Shown: positions 13,136 through 20,140 of the stretch, one piece after another | Position numbering within the stretch: position 1 is the stretch's first letter | How the letters are laid out: each line of letters starts with the position of its first letter | From: a bacterium | GTDB lineage: Bacteria > Zhuqueibacterota > Zhuqueibacteria > Oleimicrobiales > Geothermoviventaceae | Assembly: GCA_028275345.1 (NCBI GenBank) | Contig: JAPWUV010000018.1 | Coordinates: 1-20,140 of the forward strand | Direction: 5' to 3' | Length of the DNA: 20,140 nucleotides | The notes under the pieces: generated by a model | Seen by the model: the letters and a program-made list of their open reading frames with translations, nothing else | Told to the model about the DNA's origin: nothing | Database searches by the model: none | Position numbers and translations under genes: made by a program

Positions 13136-13771
13136 ATGGACACTGTATATCAAATCGTCCGCACAATGTTGCGCTTTGTCTATGGGGTTTTCGCCGCATT
13201 CTTCATGTACAACCCTGGCGAGCAGGCGGTCTCTCTTCCCACACTGATCACCCAGCTCTTGGAAAATCCCTGCAATATCCAGAACGGCCTGTTTGGCATG
13301 TTGCTTCTCCCGAGCAATGCCGTTCTGGTCGGTCTTACCTTGCTCGTCGTCGGGATCGTGATGCTGGGGTCTGCCTTCTACAAGACCCTGTCTTTCTGGC
13401 TGGGGAACGTCTTCGCCATGGTGACCTCTTCCTTGTCGTATCTCACCCAAGTCCTGCCTGTCGGAGGGAGGCGGAGGGGTGCTGGAGGCTACGGATATGG
13501 ATATGGGAGCGGATATGACAGGGGAGGCTACCAAGAGGGGGAGGCTAACCTGTTCCAGAGGCTGGCGACCGCCTCCACCGTGATCTTGGTGGGGGCCATC
13601 TTGGTGGCCGCGTCCCGGGATCAGACTGGATCCGTCGCCACCTTGACGTCCGCGCTGGGATCGTTGATCTCTGGCATCATCATGACCATCGCAGCGGCCC
13701 TCTTCAACGCCACCAACTCCCTCGTCGCGATCAGCTTGGGCCAGCAGGTTGTTCCCCTCTGCCAGTTGTGA
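13136..13771 (+). CDS. Polytopic membrane protein with Gly/Tyr-rich cytoplasmic-type loop
   Basis: Two in-frame ATGs exist (13121 and 13136). The second is chosen because GGAGGGA then has ideal spacing; it gives 211 residues. Four hydrophobic stretches are visible: about 8-25 (MLRFVYGVFAAFFMY), about 62-86 (AVLVGLTLLVVGIVMLGSAFY), about 145-162 (STVILVGAILVAAS), and about 178-200 (LISGIIMTIAAALF). Between the second and third lies a Gly/Tyr/Arg-rich loop (GGRRRGAGGYGYGYGSGYD) encoded by three GGATATG repeats at 13493-13517. The family is not recognised. The gene is divergent from the RecA-like ATPase and 46 bases upstream of the next gene, so a membrane-associated ATPase complex is possible but speculative. 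Confidence 0.85.
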   Translation: MDTVYQIVRTMLRFVYGVFAAFFMYNPGEQAVSLPTLITQLLENPCNIQNGLFGMLLLPSNAVLVGLTLLVVGIVMLGSAFYKTLSFWLGNVFAMVTSSLSYLTQVLPVGGRRRGAGGYGYGYGSGYDRGGYQEGEANLFQRLATASTVILVGAILVAASRDQTGSVATLTSALGSLISGIIMTIAAALFNATNSLVAISLGQQVVPLCQL

Positions 13772-13817
13772 AGGAGCGGATTCTCCAAACCTCTCGATCT
13801 CTGAAGGGAGGGCGAGC

Positions 13818-14720
13818 ATGTCGGAGATCGGAATCTATCGAGTCGATGCCGCGTGGGTGCCGGCGCAGGAGCCAGCCGAGCCGTATCCCGTGAGCTTTCT
13901 GATCTTCCAAGGAATCGGCGAGAAGGAAAGGGCCGCCGTCGTGTTGCGCGCGAAGGAGGGGAGGCACGATCCCCTCTTCCTCGGGGCGCTCCTCATCAAG
14001 TTGCCGATAAGCCGAATTCAGGCATACGCCTCCGCGAACGCCGCGAGGAGGGAAATCCAGTCGGCGCTCGACGGGTTCAAGCGGGACTTGGAGGCCCTGA
14101 TGCGCGAGGTGAAAGCCTCCAAGGTCCGGATCTACCCCGACGAGACTGGTACCTGGGGCGGAGCCATCACGGGCTTCTTCATGCAACGCAAGGGTACGGT
14201 CCGCCACCAGACGGGTGGAACACGCGTGCATGTCATGACGTTCGGCGCGCGGGCCCCCATGGAGATGGGCGTTCCTTTCGATCTGGGCCAGCGCCTCCAA
14301 GAGGCGACGAGGGTTCTTCAGACAAAGAGGGAAAAGGGGAAGGACATCAACGAGCTGACGTTGACCTCCCCTCACCTTTACGACGGCCTGCTTTCCCTGC
14401 GTCGAGCGCAAATTGAGGCCGAGGAGCGTGCCAGGGCTGTATACCGCGAGATCGCGACTTGGATCGAGGCGATGAGCCAAGACATCCAAGAGACGCTGGG
14501 GCTCATCCGCAGTGGCCAGTTGGTTGACAGTCAGGGCCTCTCCCCCGAGATCGTCGAGGGCATCGCTTTCTCCTTGGAGAATCCTGGTGGGATTCCTTCT
14601 CCGGGGGCCCCCATCGCGGCGATCTTCATCTGGGACGTCGGGGAGAGGCTCGTCGCCGTCTCGGAGACGCGCGAGCATCTCGTTTTGCGCTGGCCGCGGG
14701 AAGGCAACGAGGAGGCGTGA
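13818..14720 (+). CDS. Unknown 300-residue protein with helical (coiled-coil-like) C-terminal half
   Basis: ATG 13818 follows GAAGGGAGG; the upstream open frame from 13749 has no ribosome site. The product starts MSEIGIYRVDAAWVP. An N-terminal strand-rich domain (VSFLIFQGIGEKERAAVVLRA) is followed by helices (NAARREIQSALDGFKRDLEA, LMREVKASKVRIYPDE). The middle has TWGGAITGFFMQRKGTVRH and THVMTF-like strands. A long Arg/Glu/Ala helix region with LYDGLLSLRRAQIEAEERA and YREIATWIEAMSQDIQETLG may form a coiled coil. It ends with a strand pair (IAAIFIWDVGERLVAVSETREH). There is no TM segment or known motif. It follows the membrane protein by 46 bases. Function unknown. Confidence 0.85.
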   Translation: MSEIGIYRVDAAWVPAQEPAEPYPVSFLIFQGIGEKERAAVVLRAKEGRHDPLFLGALLIKLPISRIQAYASANAARREIQSALDGFKRDLEALMREVKASKVRIYPDETGTWGGAITGFFMQRKGTVRHQTGGTRVHVMTFGARAPMEMGVPFDLGQRLQEATRVLQTKREKGKDINELTLTSPHLYDGLLSLRRAQIEAEERARAVYREIATWIEAMSQDIQETLGLIRSGQLVDSQGLSPEIVEGIAFSLENPGGIPSPGAPIAAIFIWDVGERLVAVSETREHLVLRWPREGNEEA

Positions 14721-14752
14721 GCCTGGCCTAAGCCAGAGCCGTCTCGCCTTCG

Positions 14753-14774
14753 CGCGCGAGGAAATCCTCGCGCG
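14753..14774. promoter_or_regulatory. 10-bp GC-rich inverted repeat in the 14720-14799 spacer
   Basis: CGCGCGAGGA (14753-14762) and TCCTCGCGCG (14765-14774) are perfect inverted copies, separated by AA. They would form a very stable hairpin starting 24 bases before the next ATG. There is no T tract. It could terminate, attenuate or stabilise a processed transcript end. Confidence 0.45.
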
Positions 14775-14798
14775 ACCTCTTGCGGGAGAGGAGGCCTC

Positions 14799-15686
14799 AT
14801 GAAGGCGATCCGCTTGGAGCCGATTCGGCAAGAGGACATGCTTCGGCTGGGCCTGTTCGGATGGCACGCGACCGCGTACGGCGACCTGATCGCCTTTGTG
14901 CGAACTGGCCCAAGTGGGCGGGTAGTGGCCATCCCAATCATCGAAAGGGACACGAAGGTCGAGGGCCTGGAAAACAAGGCGGGCCTTCTCCTGCGGTTCG
15001 CCGACGCCGTGGTGGCCCTCAGCCGGGCCGAGCTGATCCGCTTCCTGCTACAGCAGGCCGCCTGTGACGCACTGACCCGCCTCAATCCTCTGGCGGACTG
15101 CTCCCACATGAAATGGGTGCTGGATTCGGATGACGGCCTGATCCCCCTCGCCCCTCCAGCCGAGATCGTTTCGATTCGGCAGAAGTGGGAGGCCTATCTG
15201 GATCCTCTGGAGCCGTCCCAGCTTCCCAAGTCCCTGCTGGCCTCGCAAGCGGCGGATCTCCAAAACCCCAAGTGGATCCAGAGCCTTCTGAAGGGAGAGG
15301 ACATTGAGGTGGTGTCAGTCTGCGAGTTCTCCACGGCAAGGATCCAGTGCCTCAGCGCAGAGCCCGTGCTGACCAAGCTGGCAGAGCTGGAACGGAAGGC
15401 CGCTGGATTTCTAGAGAAGCATTCCGAGGCCACGCGGGAGCTGATTGAGGAGATTCACACGCCGGCGAATCCGCCTTGGGACTCCATTTCCGCTCGGGGC
15501 GTCTTGGCCATCTGCTTCATCGAGGGTGGCTTCCGAGTCGCCTATGCCGTCGCCGAGAAGCTCCCGGCGCGGGATCCGCTGGAGGCCTGGGGAAAAACTG
15601 AGGAGAAGACCGAGGAAATGGAGGAAAGGGCCGCTCAAACGCCTGGCAGGGCCAGGTCGAAAAGGATGCCTGTGCCATGGGCATGA
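14799..15686 (+). CDS. Unknown 295-residue protein
   Basis: ATG 14799 follows GAGAGGAGG. The protein begins MKAIRLEPIRQEDMLRLGLFGW, then has strands (YGDLIAFVRTGPSGRVVAIPI), and a helix with LLLRFADAVVALSRAELIRFL. An acidic segment (WVLDSDDGLIPLAPPAEI) follows, then a helical middle containing SLLASQAADLQNPKWIQSLL. The C-terminal third has a long Glu/Lys helix (KLAELERKAAGFLEKHSEA), a strand pair (GVLAICFIEGGFRVAYAVAE), and a highly charged tail (KTEEKTEEMEERA). It is cytoplasmic by appearance, with no recognised motif. The C-terminal helix plus strand pair faintly resembles the end of the 13818 protein, but I would not claim homology. It is separated from that gene by a strong hairpin. Confidence 0.85.
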   Translation: MKAIRLEPIRQEDMLRLGLFGWHATAYGDLIAFVRTGPSGRVVAIPIIERDTKVEGLENKAGLLLRFADAVVALSRAELIRFLLQQAACDALTRLNPLADCSHMKWVLDSDDGLIPLAPPAEIVSIRQKWEAYLDPLEPSQLPKSLLASQAADLQNPKWIQSLLKGEDIEVVSVCEFSTARIQCLSAEPVLTKLAELERKAAGFLEKHSEATRELIEEIHTPANPPWDSISARGVLAICFIEGGFRVAYAVAEKLPARDPLEAWGKTEEKTEEMEERAAQTPGRARSKRMPVPWA

Positions 15687-15751
15687 GCCGGCGTGAACCG
15701 CCAAGCCGCTGAAAAACGGATTCGGGAAAATCCCACTCACAGGAGGCGCGT

Positions 15752-17026
15752 ATGCGTCGCTCGGTCATTCTGATTTTGACGATCTCCACCTTCCTGGTGG
15801 CCGCCTGCGCCTGCGCGGCGGGCATCTTCTTGCTGGGGAACGCGTTGCCGTTGCCCCTGCGCACGGAGACGGCTAAGGCGTCGGACGGATCGGAGATCGT
15901 CTTGCCGGCTGGTTACAGGATCTTGGACGCGAAGGATCAAGACGCCCTCTCCCAAGAGGCGGAGAAAATGCGGGAGCCCGCCCGATCCCTTCTGGCCTCC
16001 TCGGTGGACCGGGCCGTCTTCGCGGCGGCGCGGGGGGAGGACCGTCTCCTGCTGGTGACAGCCTCGGACGCCATCTTGGGCGAGATCCCCGAGTCGGAGC
16101 GGGAGGCCTGGCGGGCGGATCAGGAGAAGGCCTACCGCGAGGTCTTTGATCGCATCGCCGAGGGCATCCGCTCGGAAGAGCCAGGGTCCGAGGTCTCTTT
16201 GGAGAAGATGGAATGGTCCGATCGGGAGGGCACGCCCGGCGTGCTGAGGATGCGCGTCTCCTACGCTGAGAAGGGGCGACGCCAGGACGTTTGGATCGGC
16301 GTCGTCCACTTCCCGTGGCGCATCTACACCGTGATCGGCGTTGGGGACGAGGATGATTTCCGCACCGTCTTGGACCGCTCCCGCTTCGCCCCCGAGCGGG
16401 CCAAGGGCGCGGCGAAGGCGTCCCCCACGCCGACGCGGCGCGCCCGCACGCCCACGCCGGTCCGCCGCGCGACGCCCACTCCGTCCCCCGTTGCGGAGGA
16501 GCCCTCTGGCAAGGCCTCCTTCGCCTTTCCGCCCGGCTGGCGGGCGCTGAGCCGGGAGGAGATTCAGCGAATGGACCTGAGCGGGGCCCCTCCCGAGGCG
16601 CGCGCTTTTGTGGAGGCCGGGCGGGATTCCGCCGAGGCCGTCGCCTACGAGCGGGGTGGCAACGGCATCATCGTCGTGGTCCGCCAGAAGGGCGGCGCGA
16701 CCCAGGAGGAGGCGGAGATGATCCGCCGTAGCTGGGACAGCCTCGCTCCCACGCTGGCCGATGGGATGCGCTCAATCATGGAGAAGGCCGGCTGGACAGA
16801 CGTGCAGGTGGACGAGCCTGAGCTGTTCGATCACCAGCCCAAGCGCGGCGAGGCCGCCCTGCTGGCCGTCCGCATGCACGGGCGCGGGACGTTCTCGGGG
16901 ATGCAGTATGACTTCTGGGCCGCCATCCTCTACTACGAGGACGCTGTCTGGATCGTCACTGCCAACAACGTGGACTGGGAAACCCTGCGATACGTTGTCG
17001 AGAATTCCAAGTGGCGGTCTGAATAG
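15752..17026 (+). CDS. Membrane-anchored extracytoplasmic protein with duplicated domain and Thr-Pro linker
   Basis: The product has 424 residues; ATG 15752 follows AGGAGG. The N-terminus (MRRSVILILTISTFLVAACACAAGIFLL) is a membrane anchor or lipoprotein signal; VAAC at 16-19 fits a lipobox, although hydrophobicity continues past it. Two homologous domains follow, about 50-220 and about 255-424. They share LPAGYRIL/FPPGWRAL at the start. Near the end, DVWIGVVHFPWRIYTVIGVG with DDFRTVLDRSRF corresponds to DFWAAILYYEDAVWIVTANN with WETLRYVVENSKW. Between them (about 222-252) is a linker rich in TPTP units (SPTPTRRARTPTPVRR). Such linkers are frequent in Chloroflexota surface proteins. The domain family is not named with confidence. 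The short spacer upstream contains a GGATT/AATCC dyad at 15718-15733. Confidence 0.85.
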   Translation: MRRSVILILTISTFLVAACACAAGIFLLGNALPLPLRTETAKASDGSEIVLPAGYRILDAKDQDALSQEAEKMREPARSLLASSVDRAVFAAARGEDRLLLVTASDAILGEIPESEREAWRADQEKAYREVFDRIAEGIRSEEPGSEVSLEKMEWSDREGTPGVLRMRVSYAEKGRRQDVWIGVVHFPWRIYTVIGVGDEDDFRTVLDRSRFAPERAKGAAKASPTPTRRARTPTPVRRATPTPSPVAEEPSGKASFAFPPGWRALSREEIQRMDLSGAPPEARAFVEAGRDSAEAVAYERGGNGIIVVVRQKGGATQEEAEMIRRSWDSLAPTLADGMRSIMEKAGWTDVQVDEPELFDHQPKRGEAALLAVRMHGRGTFSGMQYDFWAAILYYEDAVWIVTANNVDWETLRYVVENSKWRSE

Positions 17027-17058
17027 CGATGAGCGGCGAGAAGGAGGAGGATTCCGCC

Positions 17059-17721
17059 ATGCGGATCCGGGATCTCTCGGACGCGAGCGGCGTTCTGGGG
17101 ATCCCGGATCGCCTTCTCCCGCACGGCGTGCGGGTCGCTCGCGCGGAGGGCGGGGCCGTCCTCTTCTCCGAGGTCGCTTCGGGGGATTGGGCGGCCCGCT
17201 TCACGCATTTGATCGTGGAGCGCGAAGACCTGCGTCAGGCATGCGAGGCCATTGCCGACCTCCACGGCAAGTTGCGGGTGATCTGGCCGTGGCTCGATGC
17301 CGAGCTGGACAGGCTGGCCGGCGAGCGGCGCTCACTTTCCAAGATGGCGGTTGGGACGGATCCCAACGGCTGGATGGTCGTCTTGGATGCCATGCAGGAC
17401 GACTGGGGCGTGTTGTTCTGCACGTTCTTGCCCATCCCGCCGCGCCACCCGGAGGTCCAGCCCCCCGCCTCCTTTTTGGAGAGCCTGGTGATAGCCAGCG
17501 ATTGGCGCGCGAGCTTCGTCGAGGCCGGGTTCTTCGTGCACGAGGAGCTCCACCAGGCTGGCTCGTCGAACGCCAATCTGGACGGCTTCCTCCTCATCGC
17601 CGGCGAGACCCGCGTGCTGGTGGCGCTCTGGGACACTGGGGTGCGCGCCTTGGAGCAGATCATCGGCTACCGGCCCCGCTGGGGATACGTGCTGACCCCG
17701 ATTCCGTTCTGGCCCAACTGA
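17059..17721 (+). CDS. Unknown 220-residue protein
   Basis: ATG 17059 is chosen over the in-frame ATG 17029 because AAGGAGGAGG lies directly before it; the upstream ATG has no good ribosome site and would put this Shine-Dalgarno sequence inside the coding region. The protein is soluble and rich in Trp and acidic residues: DASGVLGIPDRLLPHGVRV, a strand (GGAVLFSEVASGDWAARF), a helix (DLRQACEAIADLHGKLRVIW), then GWMVVLDAMQDDWGVLFCTF. The C-terminal half has DWRASFVEAGFFVHEELHQ and FLLIAGETRVLVALWDTG. No motif or TM segment is recognised. It follows the duplicated-domain protein by 32 bases and ends 61 bases before the convergent MFS gene. Function unknown. Confidence 0.8.
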   Translation: MRIRDLSDASGVLGIPDRLLPHGVRVARAEGGAVLFSEVASGDWAARFTHLIVEREDLRQACEAIADLHGKLRVIWPWLDAELDRLAGERRSLSKMAVGTDPNGWMVVLDAMQDDWGVLFCTFLPIPPRHPEVQPPASFLESLVIASDWRASFVEAGFFVHEELHQAGSSNANLDGFLLIAGETRVLVALWDTGVRALEQIIGYRPRWGYVLTPIPFWPN

Positions 17722-17782
17722 CCACTCAGCCGCCTCTTGCCGCGCCACGGCGTGCGATCGCCAATCTGGCCTTCTCATGACT

Positions 17783-18976
17783 TCACGGAAGGGCCATGGC
17801 CAAAGCCAGGCTGGCGGCTCCCAGGCAGGAAGCCGCCCCCAGGACGGCCTCCCGCGGGAGGATGGTCAGCAGGAAGCCGCCTATCGCTGGCACCATGAAC
17901 AGCATGCCGACGATCCCGTTGTATTGGGCGATTGCCTGGGGCCTTCCCGCGGAGGGGACGGCCTCCAGCAGGTAGGCGTAGAAGCCAGCATACCAGGATG
18001 TCCCCAGCGCGCCCTGCAAGGCGTACGCCAGCCAGGCCGATTCCCAGCTTCCCGTCCCGGCGGAGAGGGCGATCAGAAGCGGGGCCGCCGCGGCCAAAGC
18101 GCCTCCAGAGGCCACAGCAACCTTGGATCCGAAACGCCCCGCCAGCGCTCCCAACGCAAAACCGCCCGCGGCGGCCCCTGCGGATCGGAAGGCGAAGGCC
18201 GCGCCGATCGCCTGCGGAGGGAGCCCGGCGGCCAGCAGGATGGACGGGTAGTGCGCCAGCGCCAGCTCGGAAAACCCCGCCGCCATCCGGCATGCCGTCA
18301 GCAGGCGGACGGCTTTCTCCCTGGCGCTTGGATCCACGCTGGCGGGGAGTGGTTCCCTTTCGGCCTCCGCGCCGTCCATTGCGGACGACGCCTTCAGGCT
18401 GGCCAGCGCCAGCGTGGGCAGGATCAGCGCCAGGCAGGCCGAGGCCAAGGAGAAGGCCCCGCCCCAGACCGCTCCCCAACGGCCCATCAGTGTGGCGGCC
18501 CAGATCCCCATCAGGATCCCGCCCAGGCTTCCCACTGCTTGCGCCTTCCCCAGAAGGCTGGATCGTGCCTTCTTGGGTGCCACGCGGGCCAGCAGGTCCA
18601 TCCACAGGGGAGAGGCCAGCCCATCCAGGGCGTTGAAGGCGGCCAGAGAGGCGGCGGCCAGCATGGCCGCCATGCCCGCGTCCGCGCCCAGCGCCAGCGC
18701 CAGAAGCGGGAACACCAAGAAACCTTCTCCAAGAAGAAGCAGGAGCGCCAGGATCCTGCCGCTTCCCGCCAGCCTCCCCAGCCCGCGGGAGGCCAGGGCC
18801 TGCGGCGCAACCCATGCCAGCGGGATCGCGGAGGAGAAGAGGCCGGAAAGCCAGTATGGCATCCCAGTGGCCCCCAGCATGGCCTGGAGGGCCGTCCCTG
18901 GGCTCAGCACGGCGGAGACGGCCTCCGACGCCGCCCGATGAATCGCCATCCTCGCTTTTGCCGCGCAAGCGATCAT
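17783..18976 (-). CDS. MFS-type transporter
   Basis: The product has 397 residues; ATG 18976 follows TAGGAGACG at good spacing. Most of the protein is hydrophobic Ala/Gly/Leu segments consistent with about 12 membrane helices in two halves. They are split by a hydrophilic loop (about 205-235: GAEAEREPLPASVDPSAREK). RVAPKKARSSLLGKAQAVG resembles the basic cytoplasmic loop of MFS transporters, and GSLGGILMG is a Gly-rich helix after it. Repetition of Gly/Ala-rich helices in the second half (AGAAAGGFALGALAGRFG) fits the fold. The substrate cannot be told; drug or sugar export are both possible. It stands alone on the minus strand between + genes, with a structured leader (19003-19028). Confidence 0.85.
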   Translation of the reverse strand: MIACAAKARMAIHRAASEAVSAVLSPGTALQAMLGATGMPYWLSGLFSSAIPLAWVAPQALASRGLGRLAGSGRILALLLLLGEGFLVFPLLALALGADAGMAAMLAAASLAAFNALDGLASPLWMDLLARVAPKKARSSLLGKAQAVGSLGGILMGIWAATLMGRWGAVWGGAFSLASACLALILPTLALASLKASSAMDGAEAEREPLPASVDPSAREKAVRLLTACRMAAGFSELALAHYPSILLAAGLPPQAIGAAFAFRSAGAAAGGFALGALAGRFGSKVAVASGGALAAAAPLLIALSAGTGSWESAWLAYALQGALGTSWYAGFYAYLLEAVPSAGRPQAIAQYNGIVGMLFMVPAIGGFLLTILPREAVLGAASCLGAASLALAMALP

Positions 18977-19002
18977 GGACGTCTCCTATCAGCCTGGGGT
19001 TT

Positions 19003-19028
19003 CGGGCCGCCTAGGAGGTCGCGGCCCG
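19003..19028 (-). promoter_or_regulatory. Leader hairpin with a loop complementary to the transporter's Shine-Dalgarno site
   Basis: On the minus strand, an 8-bp GC stem (CGGGCCGC at 19003-19010 against GCGGCCCG at 19021-19028) presents the loop GACCTCCTAG. Its CTCCTA is exactly complementary to TAGGAG of the ribosome site at about 18985. On the + strand the stem is followed after six bases by five T, so a + strand terminator is an alternative reading. Confidence 0.4.
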
Positions 19029-19165
19029 TGTGGATTTTTCCGCACGACATCCTGCGGCGGGCTGGGCGGATCACGCTCGCGGATCCCGAGCTTGCCCCGT
19101 GAGGACCCGACCACGCCGAGCAATTCGGTACGAGGAGCCTCCCATGGCGGGGGTCGAGGTTTGGG

Positions 19166-19171
19166 TAAGAA
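19166..19171 (+). promoter_or_regulatory. Candidate -10 box (TAAGAA) for the 19254 gene
   Basis: TTTGGGTAAGAATG lies 82 bases before the ATG. It resembles the GGTAAGAT elements at 9104-9199 but is weaker. No -35 was recognised. Confidence 0.25.
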
Positions 19172-19237
19172 TGATGGGAGAGGGGTTTGAATTCGGGCGG
19201 GCGCGTTGCCCGCTTGGACAGAGCCCTCAATCCCTTC

Positions 19238-19252
19238 GGCAAGGAGGTTGCC
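19238..19252 (+). promoter_or_regulatory. Ribosome-binding site held in a small hairpin loop
   Basis: GGCAA (19238-19242) pairs with TTGCC (19248-19252), leaving GGAGG as the loop, two bases before the ATG at 19254. The start site is therefore set within a compact stem-loop. The short stem makes strong repression unlikely, especially if the host is thermophilic. Confidence 0.4.
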
Positions 19253-19253
19253 C

Positions 19254-20140
19254 ATGGAGCGCGAGATCCAGGTCTTCAGGATCGACGCCGTAACGGGGGA
19301 TCCTGTCGAGGTGTTCTTCCCTGGCAAAGACAGGATCATCGTGGTCTATCAGAAGGGTTACATCCCCATCTTCCCAGCCGACGGGCAGACTGGCGATTGG
19401 CTGGGGACGGCTCTCTTTGGCCCCGAGTTGCGCGGCATGATGCGGGTTCTCTATTGGGACAATGGCATCTGGGAGGAAAGGCTTCTCGTCGAGGCCCTGG
19501 GTAGCGTCGGGGATGTCCGAGAGGATGGCGTCGAGAGCCTGTCCCATGTCCAGCTCGGGCCAGTTCGCGTGGTTGGCATCTGCAAGGACCAGGACGTGGC
19601 GCGCTATTTGGTGCTCCGTCGTGAGGACGGCAAAGAGGAGCTCCAAACAGATGGGCGAATCGTCGCCTTCCACATGCAGAAGAACGACGCCGTGGTGGTT
19701 GATGCCATCGTCGTTCGCGAAAGTCACTACTATCGCAACAGAGGCGTGTGGGTTCGGTTTGATTGGCGATCAGTCAAAAAGTATAGGCTTGCCGAAGGAG
19801 GAGAAGTCGAAATAGGTCGGGACACCGCCGCCATCCTGAAACCCAATGGCGAGATTTTCTTAGCAGAGCCCACCAAGAGCGTTGCCCGCCTTTTGGCGGA
19901 CGGCGGGCGGGGCGTCGGGCTCTCTCCCGATGGAAGCCGGCTGGTTGTGCTGTTGGAGAGGCCCATGGGATGGTTCTGGTGGGATTTCCGTCTGACTTCC
20001 GATCCGAAAAAGGTAATCCGCGAGCTCAAGGCCCCGTCGTTGGGGGATCTTAATATCCCGACTCAACCGAGCATCCTGCGGATCTCGCCCGACCTCCGCT
20101 GGGCGGTTTTTGCCGTCCCGTTGTTCGTCGCGGTGTTGCC
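19254..20140 (+). CDS. Propeller-like protein of unknown function (3' end outside window)
   Basis: ATG 19254 has GGAGG just upstream. The frame stays open for 295 codons to the right edge, so the C-terminus is missing. The protein starts MEREIQVFRIDAVTGDPVEV and is strand-rich with regularly spaced short turns. The clearest blocks are GVGLSPDGSRLVVLLERP and ILRISPDLRWAVFAV, which match the SPDG-type blades of TolB/WD40-like propellers. Earlier units (IIVVYQKGYIPIF, MMRVLYWDNGIWEERLL, YLVLRREDGKEEL) may be further, diverged blades. No signal peptide is present at the start. It lies opposite and upstream of the MFS gene, 277 bases away. A binding or sensing role is typical of such folds, but nothing more specific can be said. 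Confidence 0.75.
   Translation, partial: MEREIQVFRIDAVTGDPVEVFFPGKDRIIVVYQKGYIPIFPADGQTGDWLGTALFGPELRGMMRVLYWDNGIWEERLLVEALGSVGDVREDGVESLSHVQLGPVRVVGICKDQDVARYLVLRREDGKEELQTDGRIVAFHMQKNDAVVVDAIVVRESHYYRNRGVWVRFDWRSVKKYRLAEGGEVEIGRDTAAILKPNGEIFLAEPTKSVARLLADGGRGVGLSPDGSRLVVLLERPMGWFWWDFRLTSDPKKVIRELKAPSLGDLNIPTQPSILRISPDLRWAVFAVPLFVAVL

Noticed and set aside
13731-14867. Minus-strand ORF of 378 codons opposite the 13818 gene
   Set aside because: The plus frame has a strong Shine-Dalgarno site and balanced composition; this one is His/Arg/Pro-rich and spans a gene boundary.
17722-17782. Terminator between convergent genes 17059-17721 and 17783-18976
   Set aside because: No stable stem with a T tract could be found in the 61 bases.
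17775-19102. Two long ORFs (plus 441 codons and a second minus frame of 397 codons) over the transporter
   Set aside because: Only the minus frame 17783-18976 gives regular membrane helices and a good ribosome site; the others are Gly/Arg/Gln-rich shadows.

Overview
The window is dense, high-GC bacterial DNA with 19 genes that I can support, two of them cut by the window edges. Nearly every start has a strong GGAGG-type Shine-Dalgarno site. Proteins are rich in Arg/Glu/Ala/Leu, and one surface protein carries a Thr-Pro repeat linker of the kind common in Chloroflexota. I infer a high-GC, possibly thermophilic, Chloroflexota-like bacterium. That assignment is weak, because no rRNA or ribosomal marker is present. 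No tRNA, rRNA, CRISPR array, transposase, integrase or phage structural gene was seen.

Left region (1-5203, + strand). Three tandem paralogues (the first truncated by the edge) encode a family of about 375 residues that I do not recognise. Each protein is itself two divergent copies of one roughly 150-residue module. They are followed by a two-TM membrane-anchored protein (3101-3958) and a second tandem paralogue pair of about 180 residues (4018-4557, 4652-5203).

Minus-strand DNA/RNA modification operon (8892 down to 5313). In transcription order it holds a 114-residue unknown protein, an N6-adenine-type methyltransferase fused to a HsdS-like target recognition domain, and a tRNA-guanine transglycosylase (TGT)-fold protein with a C-terminal DUF5591/ArcS-like domain. 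A TGT-like base-exchange enzyme beside a DNA methyltransferase suggests a DpdA-like DNA 7-deazaguanine modification module, although a tRNA substrate is not excluded. The 342-base gap upstream holds two mirror-image extended -10 promoters that face opposite ways.

Centre (9235-13082). Two unknown soluble proteins on + are followed by a 227-base gap with two perfect hairpins. Next come a small Cys-rich protein and a SAM-dependent DNA methyltransferase with permuted motif order. That gene overlaps, tail to tail, a minus-strand RecA/KaiC-like ATPase.

Right region (13136-20140). There is a polytopic membrane protein with a Gly/Tyr-rich loop, two unknown cytoplasmic proteins, a membrane-anchored protein with two duplicated extracytoplasmic domains joined by a Thr-Pro linker, and another unknown protein. 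A minus-strand MFS transporter follows, then a propeller-like protein that runs off the right end.

Overall this reads as an accessory island. Recognisable enzymes (two DNA methyltransferases, a TGT-like enzyme, a RecA-type ATPase, an MFS permease) lie among single-copy or tandemly duplicated proteins of unknown family. Many of the unknown genes have their own A/T-rich -10-like box 33-51 bases before the start codon, so they may be individually transcribed.
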